DNA of 64,000 nt from Pelagibacterium xiamenense. GTDB taxonomy: Bacteria > Pseudomonadota > Alphaproteobacteria > Rhizobiales > Devosiaceae. Of this stretch, positions 7,678 to 17,371 are shown piece after piece. Numbering within the stretch: position 1 is the first letter of the stretch; the number at the start of each line of letters is the position of its first letter. Under the pieces are notes generated by a model. It saw only the letters and a program-made list of their open reading frames with translations. It did no database searches and was not told the origin of the DNA. The stretch is taken from contig NZ_JAJOYS010000001.1 of the NCBI RefSeq assembly GCF_021166475.1, forward strand, positions 620,001 through 684,000. Reading direction: 5' to 3'. The position numbers and the translations under genes were made by a program.

Positions 7678-10077
7678 ATGATTGATGTACTCAATACGCT
7701 GCTTTTCGAACACGAATTGCGGCTCGTGGCCCTGGCCGTCATTGTTTGCATATTGGCCTCGTTTTCCTGCGTGTCTGTGCTCGTGCACGCGCGGCGCACC
7801 GAAGGCGTCTGGCGCTATGTCTGGCTGGGCGTTGCCGCTGCATCCGTGGGCTTCGGTATCTGGACGACGCACTTCATCGCCATGGTTGCGTTCGACGCGG
7901 GCTTTCCCGCCGGTTACGACATCGGGCTGAGCGTTCTCTCCCTTCTGGTTGCCGTCGCGATCAGCGGGCTCGGACTGTGGTTCGCCGCGACGGGGAACAA
8001 GCGCTCCGATCTGATCTTGGGCGGCGCTGTCGTGGGGATTGGTATCACCACCATGCACTATACCGGCATGGCCGCCATGCTGGTCGGCGGCCAGATCGGC
8101 TGGGACTGGGGTCTCGTTGCCGCCTCGATCCTCTTTGGCATCGTTTTCGGCGGCCTCGCGCTCTGGTTTGGAGCGGATTCCGTTTCGCGGCGCTCGCGCT
8201 GGATCGGGACCGGTTTTCTGACGCTCGCCGTGGCGTCCATGCACTTTACCGCGATGGGTGCGGCAGGGTTCGAGAACTGCTTTGCCATCGTGACGCCCAA
8301 TCAGGTCACCACAAACGTGATAGCGGTCGTGGCGGGCGGCCTTTCCATTCTCATCTTGCTCCTGGTTCTCGGCGCGATCTACGTCGATCTGCGCGACCGC
8401 ATGCACGCAGCACGCGAAGCCTCGCGCATGCGCGGTCTGGCCGATGCGGCGGTTGAGGGTCTGATCGTGTGCGACGGGCTCGACGTCGTAACGGTCAATG
8501 CCAGCTTTCAGCGTTTGATCGGAGATCGGGCGGTCGATCTTGTCGGGCACAAGGTGACCGATTTTCTGCCGGCATCCGCCGTCCAGTCCGTGGGTGGCCG
8601 GGCCGACGGACTCGTCGAAACCGAGCTGCGCACGCTCGAGGGAAAGATCATCCCGGTGGAAATCGTGTTGCGCGAAGTGGACTTCGGCGGGAAAGCCCAC
8701 AAGGCAATCGCGGTACGCGACCTGCGGGCGCGCAAGGATGCCGAACGTCACATACGCTTTCTCGCTCACCACGACGCGATGACCGGACTTGCCAACAGGG
8801 CAAGCTTCAATACCCGTCTCGATGAGGAAATCGCGACTGCCGGTCGTCTTCAGCAGCGCTTTGCCATTCTCTATCTCGACCTTGATCGCTTCAAAGAGGT
8901 CAACGATCTGTTCGGTCACGCCGCGGGCGACGCCATGCTGCAAAAAGTTGCCGGCGCGCTTGAAGAAACGCTCGGCGGCCAGAACCTCGCGGCGCGCCTT
9001 GGCGGGGACGAATTCGCCGTGATCCTGTCCAACCTGTCTTCGCCCGCCCAGGCCGGGAACGTCGCCCAAACCATTCTCGATGCATTTGCGCACGAAAATG
9101 CGTCTGCGGACAACGGCATTGTTATCTCGGCTTCGATCGGCATTACGGTTTTTCCGGACGATGCGCAGGACGCCGAAAGCCTGATGACTTACGCCGATAC
9201 CGCGCTTTATTGCGCCAAGGAAGAAGGGCGCGGGGTCTACCGGTTCTTCGAAAGCGAAATGGGCACCCAGGTCCGCGACCGGCGGCAACTCGAATACGAG
9301 CTGCGCCAGGCCGTAGCCAACGAGGAACTCACGCTCGTCTACCAACCGCAAGTCGACCTTGCTACGGGCGATACCACGGGATTTGAGGCGTTGGTGCGAT
9401 GGGACCATCCGGAGCGCGGCGCGGTGCCTCCAGGCGATTTCATTCCGATCGCCGAAGAAAGCGCGCTGATCCTCTCCATCGGCGAATGGGTGCTGCGCGA
9501 GGCCTGTATGGAGGCTGCGCGGTGGAGGGCGCCGCTGACGATTGCGGTCAACGTTTCGCCCTTGCAACTCCATGCGCCGCATTTCGCGCGTTTCGTTGAA
9601 GAGACGCTGATCCAGTCGGGACTGGCGCCGTACCGGCTCGAGATCGAAATCACGGAAACCGCGCTCATTCGCAACATGAACCGCGCGCTCACCAGCCTGC
9701 GCAAGATCAAGGCCATGGGGGTAAAAATCGCCATGGACGACTTCGGCACAGGCTATTCGTCGCTTTCCAATCTGCGGGCGTTCCCCTTCGACAAGATAAA
9801 GGTGGATCAGCAGTTTATCCGCGCCGTTCACGACAACGACCAGTCCGCCACAATCGTTCGGGCGGTGTTGGGGCTGGGCAAGGGCCTGAACCTGCCGGTC
9901 CTCGCCGAAGGCGTCGAACGGGCCGAGGAGGTCGAGTTCCTCAAGGGCGAGGTTTGCGACAGCGCGCAGGGTTACTGGCTGGGCCGTCCGCAGACCATCG
10001 ACAATTATGCGGCCATCGTGTCTGGCCGTGCCACCAAAATCTCCCCCGCTCCGACCCCCACGCGGGCCATCGCCTAA
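7678..10077 (+). CDS. MHYT-PAS-GGDEF-EAL membrane c-di-GMP enzyme
   Basis: 799 residues. The first ~240 form an MHYT sensor, a seven-helix membrane domain with three motif copies (TTHFIAM, TMHYTGM, SMHFTAM) thought to bind copper and sense O2, CO or NO. A PAS-like domain follows (~255-360), then GGDEF (RLGGDEFAV intact, no RxxD inhibitory site just upstream) and EAL. The EAL domain keeps the residues needed for catalysis: EALVRW, VNVSP, EITETA, MDDFGTGYSS, KVDQQF, AEGVE. It may therefore both make and degrade c-di-GMP. The 3' end overlaps rmuC by 4 bp in convergent orientation. The 123-bp upstream gap shows no clear promoter. Confidence 0.95.
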   Translation: MIDVLNTLLFEHELRLVALAVIVCILASFSCVSVLVHARRTEGVWRYVWLGVAAASVGFGIWTTHFIAMVAFDAGFPAGYDIGLSVLSLLVAVAISGLGLWFAATGNKRSDLILGGAVVGIGITTMHYTGMAAMLVGGQIGWDWGLVAASILFGIVFGGLALWFGADSVSRRSRWIGTGFLTLAVASMHFTAMGAAGFENCFAIVTPNQVTTNVIAVVAGGLSILILLLVLGAIYVDLRDRMHAAREASRMRGLADAAVEGLIVCDGLDVVTVNASFQRLIGDRAVDLVGHKVTDFLPASAVQSVGGRADGLVETELRTLEGKIIPVEIVLREVDFGGKAHKAIAVRDLRARKDAERHIRFLAHHDAMTGLANRASFNTRLDEEIATAGRLQQRFAILYLDLDRFKEVNDLFGHAAGDAMLQKVAGALEETLGGQNLAARLGGDEFAVILSNLSSPAQAGNVAQTILDAFAHENASADNGIVISASIGITVFPDDAQDAESLMTYADTALYCAKEEGRGVYRFFESEMGTQVRDRRQLEYELRQAVANEELTLVYQPQVDLATGDTTGFEALVRWDHPERGAVPPGDFIPIAEESALILSIGEWVLREACMEAARWRAPLTIAVNVSPLQLHAPHFARFVEETLIQSGLAPYRLEIEITETALIRNMNRALTSLRKIKAMGVKIAMDDFGTGYSSLSNLRAFPFDKIKVDQQFIRAVHDNDQSATIVRAVLGLGKGLNLPVLAEGVERAEEVEFLKGEVCDSAQGYWLGRPQTIDNYAAIVSGRATKISPAPTPTRAIA

Positions 10078-11216
10078 TCGGACAGCCGGGGCCGCTCTTC
10101 GAAATCGAGCGCCTCGATCCGCTCGCCGCGCTTGGAGATCTTGCCGCTCGATGTGAGGATCTGGTCGATATCGGTATTTGCCTGGGTGAAATGGGACTGG
10201 AGCTTCTGCACCCGGTCGGTGAGCCGGCCCACATCGGCAAGAAGCATCGAGACTTCCTTCTGGATGACGTGCGCCTGCTCGCGCATGCGCACGTCGCGCA
10301 ACAGCGCCTGCACCACCTGGATCGACAGCATCAGAAGCGACGGTGAAACGATGACGACTCGAGCCCGTGCGGCGCGCTGGACGACGTCTTCGAAACGCTC
10401 GTGGAGATCCGCGAAGATCGATTCCGAGGGCACGAACATGAAGGCGGTGTCCTGGGTTTCCCCGGCAATCAGGTATTTTTCCGAGATCGCCTTGATGTGG
10501 ACGCCAAGATCGTTGCGGAACGCGGTCATCGCCTGGCGCGCGGCATCGGGGTTTTCCGCTTCGTTGATCCGCTGCCATCCCTCAAGCGGGAACTTGGCGT
10601 CGATCGCAAGCGACGGCGCGTCGTTGGGCATGTGAACGAGCGCGTCGGGCCGCGACCCGTTCGAAAGCGTCGCCTGGAACGAATAGGCGTTCGACGCCAG
10701 CCCGTCCGAGATGATTGCCTCCATCCGGCCCTGGCCGAATGCGCCACGCTGCTGCTTGTTGGCAAGGATCGACTGGAGCGAAACGATCTCGCCCGACAGC
10801 TGGGTGATGTTGGTCTGCGCCCGGTCGATCACGGCCAGCCGCTCGTTGAGCTTGGTGAGCGTTTCCTCGGTTTTGGTGCGCGTCTCGGTCATCGACTGAT
10901 TGACGCGGTGGCTCGAGGCGTCGATGCGCTCGGTGAGCGCGCGCGCGAGATCGGAGGTGCGGGTGCCGAAGATTTCGCTCATCGTCTGCATGCGCCCGGT
11001 CATTTCCGACTGCACACGCATAAGGTCCGCGAGGTGGCGTTCCATCTCGCTCGTGCGCTTGGCGTCTTCGAGCGCCGCGTCCTCGCGCGCCCGCGCGCCG
11101 CGCATCTGCACGGCGATCGAGACGATGAGCAACACAACCGTGAGCGCCAGCCCCACAGCGAGCGCCAGGGTCAATGTGATGGGCGTTCCGCCCAGTTCGA
11201 ACAGAACCGTTTCCAT
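10074..11216 (-). CDS. rmuC: DNA recombination protein RmuC homologue
   Basis: 380 residues from the ATG giving METVLFEL, chosen because a membrane helix (~13-32, LTLALAVGLALTVVLLIVSI) follows at once. A long coiled coil (~35-150) rich in Glu, Arg and Thr precedes the RmuC nuclease-like domain: RPDALVHMP, LAIDAKFPLEGW, TAFMFVPSES and VVIVSPSLLMLSIQ are characteristic. RmuC limits recombination between inverted repeats; its activity is poorly characterised. It is divergent from def. Confidence 0.93.
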   Translation of the reverse strand: METVLFELGGTPITLTLALAVGLALTVVLLIVSIAVQMRGARAREDAALEDAKRTSEMERHLADLMRVQSEMTGRMQTMSEIFGTRTSDLARALTERIDASSHRVNQSMTETRTKTEETLTKLNERLAVIDRAQTNITQLSGEIVSLQSILANKQQRGAFGQGRMEAIISDGLASNAYSFQATLSNGSRPDALVHMPNDAPSLAIDAKFPLEGWQRINEAENPDAARQAMTAFRNDLGVHIKAISEKYLIAGETQDTAFMFVPSESIFADLHERFEDVVQRAARARVVIVSPSLLMLSIQVVQALLRDVRMREQAHVIQKEVSMLLADVGRLTDRVQKLQSHFTQANTDIDQILTSSGKISKRGERIEALDFEERPRLSD

Positions 11217-11260
11217 AATGTTCTTGTTATCTGATTCGCGCGCGACCATATGGGGTTTGC

Positions 11261-11289
11261 TTGACCGCAAAGGCCCAACTGCTCTATCG
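11261..11289 (+). promoter_or_regulatory. Candidate promoter of def-fmt-truA
   Basis: CTTGACC (TTGACC at 11261-11266) is followed after 17 bp by CTATCG (11284-11289), close to the rhizobial consensus CTTGAC-N17-CTATAT. It would start transcription ~25-30 bp before the def start codon. Confidence 0.45.
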
Positions 11290-11321
11290 AAAGCGCCAAC
11301 AGCCGATAAACAGAGACGTTC

Positions 11322-11837
11322 ATGACCATTCGCCCGATCCTCATCCTGCCCGATCCCCTGCTGCGCAAAGTGGCCGAGCCCGTCGAGAGCTTCGACGACG
11401 AGCTCAAGAACACGGTCGAGGATATGTTCGAGACCATGTACGACGCACCCGGCATTGGCCTTGCGGGACCACAGATCGGATATATGAGGCGCGTCGTCGT
11501 GATCGATCTGGCGGATGAGGAGAACCCGGATTCGGGCAAGATCGCCATGATCAACCCCGAGATCGTCGCCATGAGCGACGAGACCGTGGTGAGCGAAGAG
11601 GGCTGCCTGTCGATCCCGGACCTGGTCTACGACGTCGAGCGGCCCTCTGAGGTGACGGTCAAATACTTCACGCCCGAGGGCGAAGAGGTGACCCGGGAAG
11701 CCAAGGGGCGACTTGCCGTATGCATGCAGCACGAGATCGATCACCTCGACGGCGTGCTCTATATCGACTACCTCTCGCGGCTCAAGCGCGACCGGGTCAT
11801 CAAGAAATTCCAGAAAGCCGCCAAGCGCGCGAGCTGA
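11322..11837 (+). CDS. def: Peptide deformylase
   Basis: 171 residues. It removes the formyl group from N-terminal fMet of new proteins using a metal (Fe2+ or Zn2+). All three family motifs are intact: GIGLAGPQIG (motif 1), EEGCLSIP (motif 2, metal-binding Cys) and QHEIDHLDG (motif 3, the HEXXH pair and catalytic Glu). It is the first gene of def-fmt-truA. Pairing with fmt is usual because the two enzymes act at opposite ends of the formylation cycle. Confidence 0.98.
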   Translation: MTIRPILILPDPLLRKVAEPVESFDDELKNTVEDMFETMYDAPGIGLAGPQIGYMRRVVVIDLADEENPDSGKIAMINPEIVAMSDETVVSEEGCLSIPDLVYDVERPSEVTVKYFTPEGEEVTREAKGRLAVCMQHEIDHLDGVLYIDYLSRLKRDRVIKKFQKAAKRAS

Positions 11838-11870
11838 CCGGCGGACGCTCCGCCTGAAAAGGAGTACGCC

Positions 11871-12794
11871 TTGCGAGTCGTCTTTATGGGGACGCCGGAC
11901 TTCGCCGTCCCGACGCTGACCGAAATCGTCATGCGCGGGCACGAGGTGCTGGCGGTCTATACCCGCGCGCCGCGCCCGGCGGGACGCGGGCAGGACGTGC
12001 GCAAGTCGCCCGTGCATGCCGCGGCGGAGGAATTCGGCATTCCCGTCTTCACGCCGAAGAATTTCAAGGACCAGGCAGATCGCGATACCTTCGCCGCGCT
12101 GGGCGCCGAGGTCGCCGTGGTGGTGGCCTATGGATTGCTGCTGCCACCCGAGGTGCTTGGGGCTCCCGAAAAAGGTTGCCTCAACCTCCACGGTTCGCTT
12201 CTCCCCCGCTGGCGGGGTGCCGCGCCCATTCAGCGTGCCGTGATGGCGGGCGATGCCCGGACGGCGGCGAGCATCATGCGAATGGAAGAGGGGCTCGATA
12301 CCGGGCCGGTGGGGCTGGTCGAGGAAATCCCTATCGGACCGGATACGACCGCGGGCGAATTGCACGACGAGATGATGCGGCGCGGGGCCGATCTGATGGG
12401 CCGCGCGCTGGCGGCGCTCGACCGCGATGCGCTCGAATTCACCCCGCAGCCCGAAGACGGCGTCACTTACGCGAAAAAGATCGAGAAGGCGGAAACGCGG
12501 ATCGACTTTTCGCTGCCGGCGCAAGAGGTGCACAATCACATTCGCGGTCTTTCGCCGTTCCCGGGCGCCTGGTTCGAATTCGAACGCGGCGGCAAGACGG
12601 TGCGGGTGAAGGCACTGCGCTCGACGCTCGCGGAGGGCGCGGGCGCGCCGGGCACGGTGCTCGGAGGGCTGACGATCGCATGCGGCGAGGGCGCCGTGCG
12701 GCTGATGCAGGTCCAGCGCGAAGGCAAGGGGGCCATGGACGCGGAAGCCTTTCTGCGCGGCGCGGGCGACCTTGCGGGCCAAGCCGTCGGCTAG
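11871..12794 (+). CDS. fmt: Methionyl-tRNA formyltransferase
   Basis: 307 residues. It formylates initiator Met-tRNA using 10-formyl-tetrahydrofolate. The start is TTG, supported by AAAAGGAG eight bases upstream and by the family opening [16 protein letters not shown]. The active-site region [20 protein letters not shown] holds the catalytic Asn, His and nearby Asp loop, and the C-terminal tRNA-binding domain is complete. It lies 33 bp after def and 2 bp before truA. Confidence 0.98.
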   Translation: MRVVFMGTPDFAVPTLTEIVMRGHEVLAVYTRAPRPAGRGQDVRKSPVHAAAEEFGIPVFTPKNFKDQADRDTFAALGAEVAVVVAYGLLLPPEVLGAPEKGCLNLHGSLLPRWRGAAPIQRAVMAGDARTAASIMRMEEGLDTGPVGLVEEIPIGPDTTAGELHDEMMRRGADLMGRALAALDRDALEFTPQPEDGVTYAKKIEKAETRIDFSLPAQEVHNHIRGLSPFPGAWFEFERGGKTVRVKALRSTLAEGAGAPGTVLGGLTIACGEGAVRLMQVQREGKGAMDAEAFLRGAGDLAGQAVG

Positions 12795-12796
12795 CG

Positions 12797-13534
12797 ATGC
12801 CACGCTACAAGCTCACTATCGAATATGACGGCACCCCCTTCGTGGGGTGGCAGCGGCAGGCGGATGCCTTGTCCGTGCAGGAGGCACTGGAGACGGCGAT
12901 CCTCGCGTTTTCCGGCGAGGACGTAAGGACGCAGACGGCGGGGCGCACGGATGCTGGCGTGCACGCGCTGGGGCAGGTGGCCCATTTCGATCTTGAACGG
13001 GAATGGGATCCGTTCCGCATATCCGAAGCCCTCAACTTCCACCTCAAGCCGCATCCGGTGGCCATTCTCGCATGCGAGGCGGTGGGGGGAGATTTCGAGG
13101 CCCGGTTCTCGGCAACCGCGCGGCATTACGAATACCGCATCCTCAATCGGAGGGCGCGCCCTGCGCTCGAGGCGAGCCGGGTATGGCACGTTTCCGTGCC
13201 GCTCGATGCCGAAGCGATGCACAAGGCCGCCAAACCGCTTCTGGGCAAGCACGATTTTACAACGTTTCGATCGGCGCAATGCCAGGCCAACTCGCCCATC
13301 CGCACGCTCGACCGGCTCGACGTTTCCCGCGAAGGCGAGATGGTCGTGATCCGCGCCTCGGCGCGGTCGTTTCTGCACCACCAGGTCCGCTCGCTTGTGG
13401 GGTCACTCAAACTCGTGGGCGAGGGCAAGTGGGCGGTGGCGGACGTGCGCGCTGCGCTCGAGACACGGGACCGGACCCGCTGCGGGGCGATGGCGCCTTC
13501 GGCGGGGCTCTATCTCGTCGCCGTGGACTACTGA
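12797..13534 (+). CDS. truA: tRNA pseudouridine(38-40) synthase
   Basis: 245 residues. TruA isomerises uridines 38-40 in the anticodon arm of many tRNAs. The catalytic Asp is in [10 protein letters not shown]; the opening [18 protein letters not shown] and the late [14 protein letters not shown] segment are diagnostic. It starts 2 bp after fmt and ends 4 bp before a convergent membrane-protein gene, leaving no room for a separate terminator. Confidence 0.98.
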   Translation: MPRYKLTIEYDGTPFVGWQRQADALSVQEALETAILAFSGEDVRTQTAGRTDAGVHALGQVAHFDLEREWDPFRISEALNFHLKPHPVAILACEAVGGDFEARFSATARHYEYRILNRRARPALEASRVWHVSVPLDAEAMHKAAKPLLGKHDFTTFRSAQCQANSPIRTLDRLDVSREGEMVVIRASARSFLHHQVRSLVGSLKLVGEGKWAVADVRAALETRDRTRCGAMAPSAGLYLVAVDY

Positions 13535-13538
13535 GCCG

Positions 13539-14102
13539 TCACGATTGCAGCGCCGGGCCGAGAATGGCACCGGCGACCAGAAGCCCGATCATTACGCCCA
13601 CGACCTGGCCGACCATCAACATCGCGATGCCGGCGGCGCGCAGCCCGACGACCAGCCGGGCGTTGTTGATGTAAGTGGCAAGGCCCGCTACCAGCGCGAT
13701 CAACAGGATCGCCTCGCCCGGCAATCCCACGAGCGCGAGAATCTGGAACGCGATGCCGAAGAATGTGCTGAGCCAGTTGCTGACGGTGAGATAGGCGACG
13801 AACCTGTCGGCCTTGTCGAGAAATCTCAGAACCACCCACGACGCGCCCGTCAGGATGCCGTAGAGCAGGACGTCGGAAAAAAAGAAGCTGAAGCTGGTGA
13901 CGCCGGATGCCGACGGCACGGTGATCGCGGTTACGATCAGCGCGATCGCGACAGAGACGATCAGCCCGATGAAGCTCGAGACCAGCCCGCTCAAATCGTC
14001 GGAAAAATAGCTCGGCGCTTCACGCCGCCCGATCGCAAGCCGCCAACAGCCGTCTGCGGCAGAGAAGGCTTCCTGGACCAGGCTTGAAGTCTTTGCACTC
14101 AC
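13539..14102 (-). CDS. Unknown integral membrane protein (about five TM segments)
   Basis: 187 residues from a GTG (MSAKTSSLVQEAF) with GGAG eight bases upstream. I do not recognise the family. After a ~40-residue soluble N-terminus with WRLAIGRREAP there are about five hydrophobic stretches, among them GLVSSFIGLIVSVAIALIV and GEAILLIALVAGLATYI. It follows another membrane-protein gene by 26 bp and appears to be the last gene of the dapD-dapE transcript. No catalytic motif is visible. Confidence 0.75.
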   Translation of the reverse strand: MSAKTSSLVQEAFSAADGCWRLAIGRREAPSYFSDDLSGLVSSFIGLIVSVAIALIVTAITVPSASGVTSFSFFFSDVLLYGILTGASWVVLRFLDKADRFVAYLTVSNWLSTFFGIAFQILALVGLPGEAILLIALVAGLATYINNARLVVGLRAAGIAMLMVGQVVGVMIGLLVAGAILGPALQS

Positions 14103-14128
14103 CGTGGACGCTCCGATGCTCTTGTGGG

Positions 14129-14665
14129 CTAAGCGAAAACGGCGAAGCCGCCGCCCATCATGTAGAGCGCCAGCGGCAGGCCCGCAAGGAAGTTGATGAG
14201 CGCAAATCCGAGCGCCGGTGCGAAATCGGCTCCGGCGGCTACCCGGGCAAGCCGAAAAAGAAAAAACGCCGTCAGCGTAACGATCACGCCCCAGAGCTGA
14301 ACGCCGACGAGCAGCGTGAGCCCGCCGATAAAGGCCATCAGCGCGAGCATATAAAGACCCGGAACGTAGATCGTGACGATCGGCGCCTCGAATTTCAGGA
14401 CCCGCTTGCCGAGGCTGGTCGCGAAAATAAAGGCGAGGACCGGGAGGATATAGCCCGCCATGACAATCAGCATCACGACCGGCACCGGCATGCCATAGCG
14501 CACGGCGAGCGCGACGATGGAAAACAGCACGCCGGCGAAATAAAGGACGAACCCGCGATTGAGCGCCGGGGCATCGAAAGCGAAGTGCTCGTTCCAGTCC
14601 GGCTTGCCGGCGAGGATTTTCGACCAGCCCGACCCGGCATTGGTAATCGCTTCGACAAATGTCAT
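14129..14665 (-). CDS. Unknown integral membrane protein coupled to dapE
   Basis: 178 residues. The ATG overlaps the dapE stop (ATGA), so translation is probably coupled. After a soluble ~35-residue start (MTFVEAITNAGSGWSKIL) the chain is mostly hydrophobic, with about five TM helices, such as VPVVMLIVMAGYILPVLAFI and FAPALGFALINFLAGLPLAL. The overall form recalls small YIP1-like proteins, but I cannot confirm that. The role is unknown; its position in a diaminopimelate operon hints at envelope work without proving it. Confidence 0.8.
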   Translation of the reverse strand: MTFVEAITNAGSGWSKILAGKPDWNEHFAFDAPALNRGFVLYFAGVLFSIVALAVRYGMPVPVVMLIVMAGYILPVLAFIFATSLGKRVLKFEAPIVTIYVPGLYMLALMAFIGGLTLLVGVQLWGVIVTLTAFFLFRLARVAAGADFAPALGFALINFLAGLPLALYMMGGGFAVFA

Positions 14666-15831
14666 TCTTGGTCCCCCGACAAAAACCGCGCGATGAACCG
14701 CCCATAGAGCGCCGAGAGACGCTCGACATCTCCAAGCGGTACGCGTTCATCGATCTGGTGCATGGTGGCCCCCACAAGCCCGCATTCAACCACGGGACAA
14801 TAATCGGAAATGAACCGCGCGTCCGACGTGCCGCCGCCGGTCGAAAGCGCCGGTTCAGTCCCCAATTCGTCCTTCATGATAGCGCACAGCAACGCCACAT
14901 GGCCAACCGGGGCGGAGAGGAAGCATTTCGAAACGCGGCCCCTGGGGGTGAAGGAGAGGGCGCAGCCTTTCGCATCGACGCTTTCGAGCCGGCGCGCGAT
15001 CTCGGCTTCGATCGTTTCGGCGGACCATGTGTCGTTGAACCGGATGTTGAACCGAAGCGTCGAGCGCGCCGGGATGACGTTCGAGGTCGGATTGCCGGTA
15101 TCGATCGAGGTGATTTCGAGATTGCTGGGCTGGAAATGATCCGTGCCTTCGTCCCATTTCGCATCGAGCGCCAGCGCCGCGCCGCAAAGAACCGGCAGGG
15201 GGTTGGCAGCCTTTTCGGGATAGGCGACATGCCCCTGTGTCCCGGTGACGACGATCTCGCCCGAAAGCGAACCGCGCCGGCCGATCTTGATCGAATCCCC
15301 CAGCGTTTCGGCCGAGGACGGTTCCCCGACGATGGCGAAATCGAACTTGTGTCCCTGCGCCTTCGCCCACGCCATGAGCTTGTCGGTGCCGTTGACGGCA
15401 TCGGCCTCCTCGTCATTGGTGATGGCGAGCGAGATCTGGCCCATTTCGAGCGCATTGGTGTTTGCGAGGCTGGCCAGCGCGGCGCAGAAGGCCGCGACGC
15501 CGCTCTTCATGTCCGTCGCGCCCCGGCCCCAGAGCACGCCGTCAGCGACATCCGCAGCGAAGGGATCGTGCGACCATGCTGCGGCGTCGCCCGGCGGGAC
15601 GACGTCCGTATGCCCGGCAAAAAGCAGATGCGGGCCGGGCGCGGCGCCCTTGCGGGTGGCGAAGAGGTTTTCGACCGGATACGACCCGTCGCCCTCGAAT
15701 GTGAGACGCGTCACCGTGAACCCGAGCGGGACGAGGAAGGCTTCGAGCACATCGAATGCGCCCGCCGTCTCGGGGGTGACCGAGGGGCAGCGGATCAGGT
15801 CGGCGAGAAGCGTTTCGGCGGTCGATGCCAT
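14662..15831 (-). CDS. dapE: Succinyl-diaminopimelate desuccinylase
   Basis: 389 residues, an M20-family two-zinc hydrolase that releases LL-diaminopimelate for lysine and peptidoglycan. The metal and catalytic motifs are visible: LLFAGHTDVVPPGD (zinc His and Asp), GRGATDMKSG (bridging Asp), NDEEADAVNGT (catalytic Glu plus metal Glu) and the C-terminal zinc His in GLVGATMHQIDE. The central lid domain carries GRRGSLSGEIVVTG. The start codon lies directly after the dapD stop with no gap. Confidence 0.97.
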   Translation of the reverse strand: MASTAETLLADLIRCPSVTPETAGAFDVLEAFLVPLGFTVTRLTFEGDGSYPVENLFATRKGAAPGPHLLFAGHTDVVPPGDAAAWSHDPFAADVADGVLWGRGATDMKSGVAAFCAALASLANTNALEMGQISLAITNDEEADAVNGTDKLMAWAKAQGHKFDFAIVGEPSSAETLGDSIKIGRRGSLSGEIVVTGTQGHVAYPEKAANPLPVLCGAALALDAKWDEGTDHFQPSNLEITSIDTGNPTSNVIPARSTLRFNIRFNDTWSAETIEAEIARRLESVDAKGCALSFTPRGRVSKCFLSAPVGHVALLCAIMKDELGTEPALSTGGGTSDARFISDYCPVVECGLVGATMHQIDERVPLGDVERLSALYGRFIARFLSGDQE

Positions 15832-16677
15832 CTAGTCCCGCAGCAGCTCGTTGATCGAGGTCTTCGAGCGGGTCTGGGCGTCGACGCGTTTGACGATGAC
15901 CGCGCAGTAGAGGTTCGGTCCCGGCGTGCCGTCGGGGAAGGGTTTCCCCGGCAGGCTGCCCGAGACGACGACCGAATAGGGGGGCACTTCGCCGATGAAG
16001 ACTTCGCCGGTGTTGCGGTCGACGATCTTGGTCGACTTGCCGATGAAAACGCCCATCGAAATGACCGAGCCCTCGCGCACGATCACGCCCTCGACGACTT
16101 CGGACCGGGCGCCGATGAAGCAGTTGTCCTCGATGATGACGGGCCCCGCCTGCAGCGGTTCGAGCACCCCGCCAATGCCGACGCCGCCCGAAAGGTGCAC
16201 GTTCTTGCCGATCTGCGCGCACGAGCCGACGGTGGCCCAGGTATCGACCATTGCGCCGTCGTCGACATAGGCGCCGAGATTGACGAAGGACGGCATGAGG
16301 ACGACATTTTTCCCGATATGGGCCGAATGGCGCACGAAGGTGCCGGGCACGGCGCGGAAGCCCGCCTCGCGGAAACGGTTTTCGCTCCAGCCGGCGAACT
16401 TCGAGGGCACCTTGTCCCACCAGTTCGCTCCGCCCGGACCGCCGGGAATAGGGGCCATGTCATTAAGGCGGAAGGAGAGGAGGACCGCCTTCTTGAGCCA
16501 CTCATTGACCTGCCAGTCGCCGTCCGCGCCCTTTTCAGCCACCCGCGCCTTGCCGGAATCGAGGAGCGCCAGCGCTTCGTTGACCGCGTCGCGGACCTCG
16601 CCCTTGGTGTCGTGGTTGACGGCGTCGCGATTGTCGAAAGCGGAATCGATGGTCTGGGCGAGCTGGGCGTGGGACAT
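15832..16677 (-). CDS. dapD: Tetrahydrodipicolinate N-succinyltransferase
   Basis: 281 residues from the ATG giving [10 protein letters not shown]. It succinylates tetrahydrodipicolinate, the step before DapC and DapE in diaminopimelate synthesis. The middle and end form a left-handed beta helix with hexapeptide repeats ([55 protein letters not shown]). It is the first gene of the minus-strand run dapD, dapE and two membrane proteins. Confidence 0.97.
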   Translation of the reverse strand: MSHAQLAQTIDSAFDNRDAVNHDTKGEVRDAVNEALALLDSGKARVAEKGADGDWQVNEWLKKAVLLSFRLNDMAPIPGGPGGANWWDKVPSKFAGWSENRFREAGFRAVPGTFVRHSAHIGKNVVLMPSFVNLGAYVDDGAMVDTWATVGSCAQIGKNVHLSGGVGIGGVLEPLQAGPVIIEDNCFIGARSEVVEGVIVREGSVISMGVFIGKSTKIVDRNTGEVFIGEVPPYSVVVSGSLPGKPFPDGTPGPNLYCAVIVKRVDAQTRSKTSINELLRD

Positions 16678-17371
16678 TGGCAAAGCCTCTTGTTGGTCTC
16701 GATTTGCGGCGGACCATAGCCCAAGGGGGTGGCGCACGGAACCCCGGATGTTGGGGATGAAGACGCGCCAAAGTGTCCGATGGCGCGTGCACCTCGGGTG
16801 TCATTGAACGTGGACGGTATGCGGCGAGACGCGCCTCATACTGAAATATAAAATAGCGAGACGAGCCTCGCCGCATACGCCCGGGATTTTCGGCTTATGG
16901 CGGCGTCCCGGGCTGGGGTTTGTTGGTCTTTAGTGGGTCGGTTGGTCGAACCGAAATAGTGGAAGCCACTTTTTCTGCCAACCTCCCAAGCCCCCAATTG
17001 ACCGGTGCCCCTCTCCCTTTCGGGAGTACGACGGGGATATCAGTCCCCGTCCGGCCTCTGTCCGCTTTGGGCCTTCCCCGCAGCGACCCGCGAGGAACCC
17101 GGACCGGACCCGCCCAAACGTTCGTTGCGCTCGCGCCCATCAGAAGCGGGTCCGTAACGAGCATCATATTTGACATTCTGGGGGCGGGGATAAGTTTGAT
17201 CCTGGAAGGCTTCGGCACAGCCTCCGGATCGGCAGCGCTTGTGACGACGGGTGCGGAGCCGCCGCGCATCATTTCCGCAGTCGGTCGGAATTCCCCTTGC
17301 CCCCATCGTTAGCCGGTCATACACACCGCTTATGCCAGAATGACCGCGCAGACGGGAACCAAGGAGCCGCT
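16678..17371. other. 694-bp intergenic region with inverted repeats, no supported gene
   Basis: This gap between dapD and the LOG gene has no credible reading frame: overlapping frames exist on both strands but lack start signals and family features. It holds an imperfect 21-bp inverted repeat at 16817-16837/16858-16878 (18 of 21 match, AT-rich 20-nt centre). Next to it is a perfect 7-bp CCCGGGA/TCCCGGG repeat at 16880-16886/16906-16912. A direct repeat GCGAGACG(C/A)GCCTC occurs at 16824 and 16856. The rest (16920-17340) is unexplained. Confidence 0.5.

Noticed and set aside
6871-10578. 1235-codon open frame on the minus strand
   Set aside because: It is antisense to recR, the MHYT-GGDEF-EAL gene and part of rmuC, all with clear families; the translation is Arg/His-rich and has no domain.
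14659-16719. 686-codon open frame on the plus strand
   Set aside because: Antisense to dapD and dapE, which are certain; long antisense frames are expected at this GC content.
16895-17312. Overlapping frames of ~125-130 codons on both strands
   Set aside because: No ribosome site, no family motif and no reason to prefer either strand. The ending GRNSPCPHR on the plus strand faintly recalls a SEC-C motif but lacks its remaining ligands.
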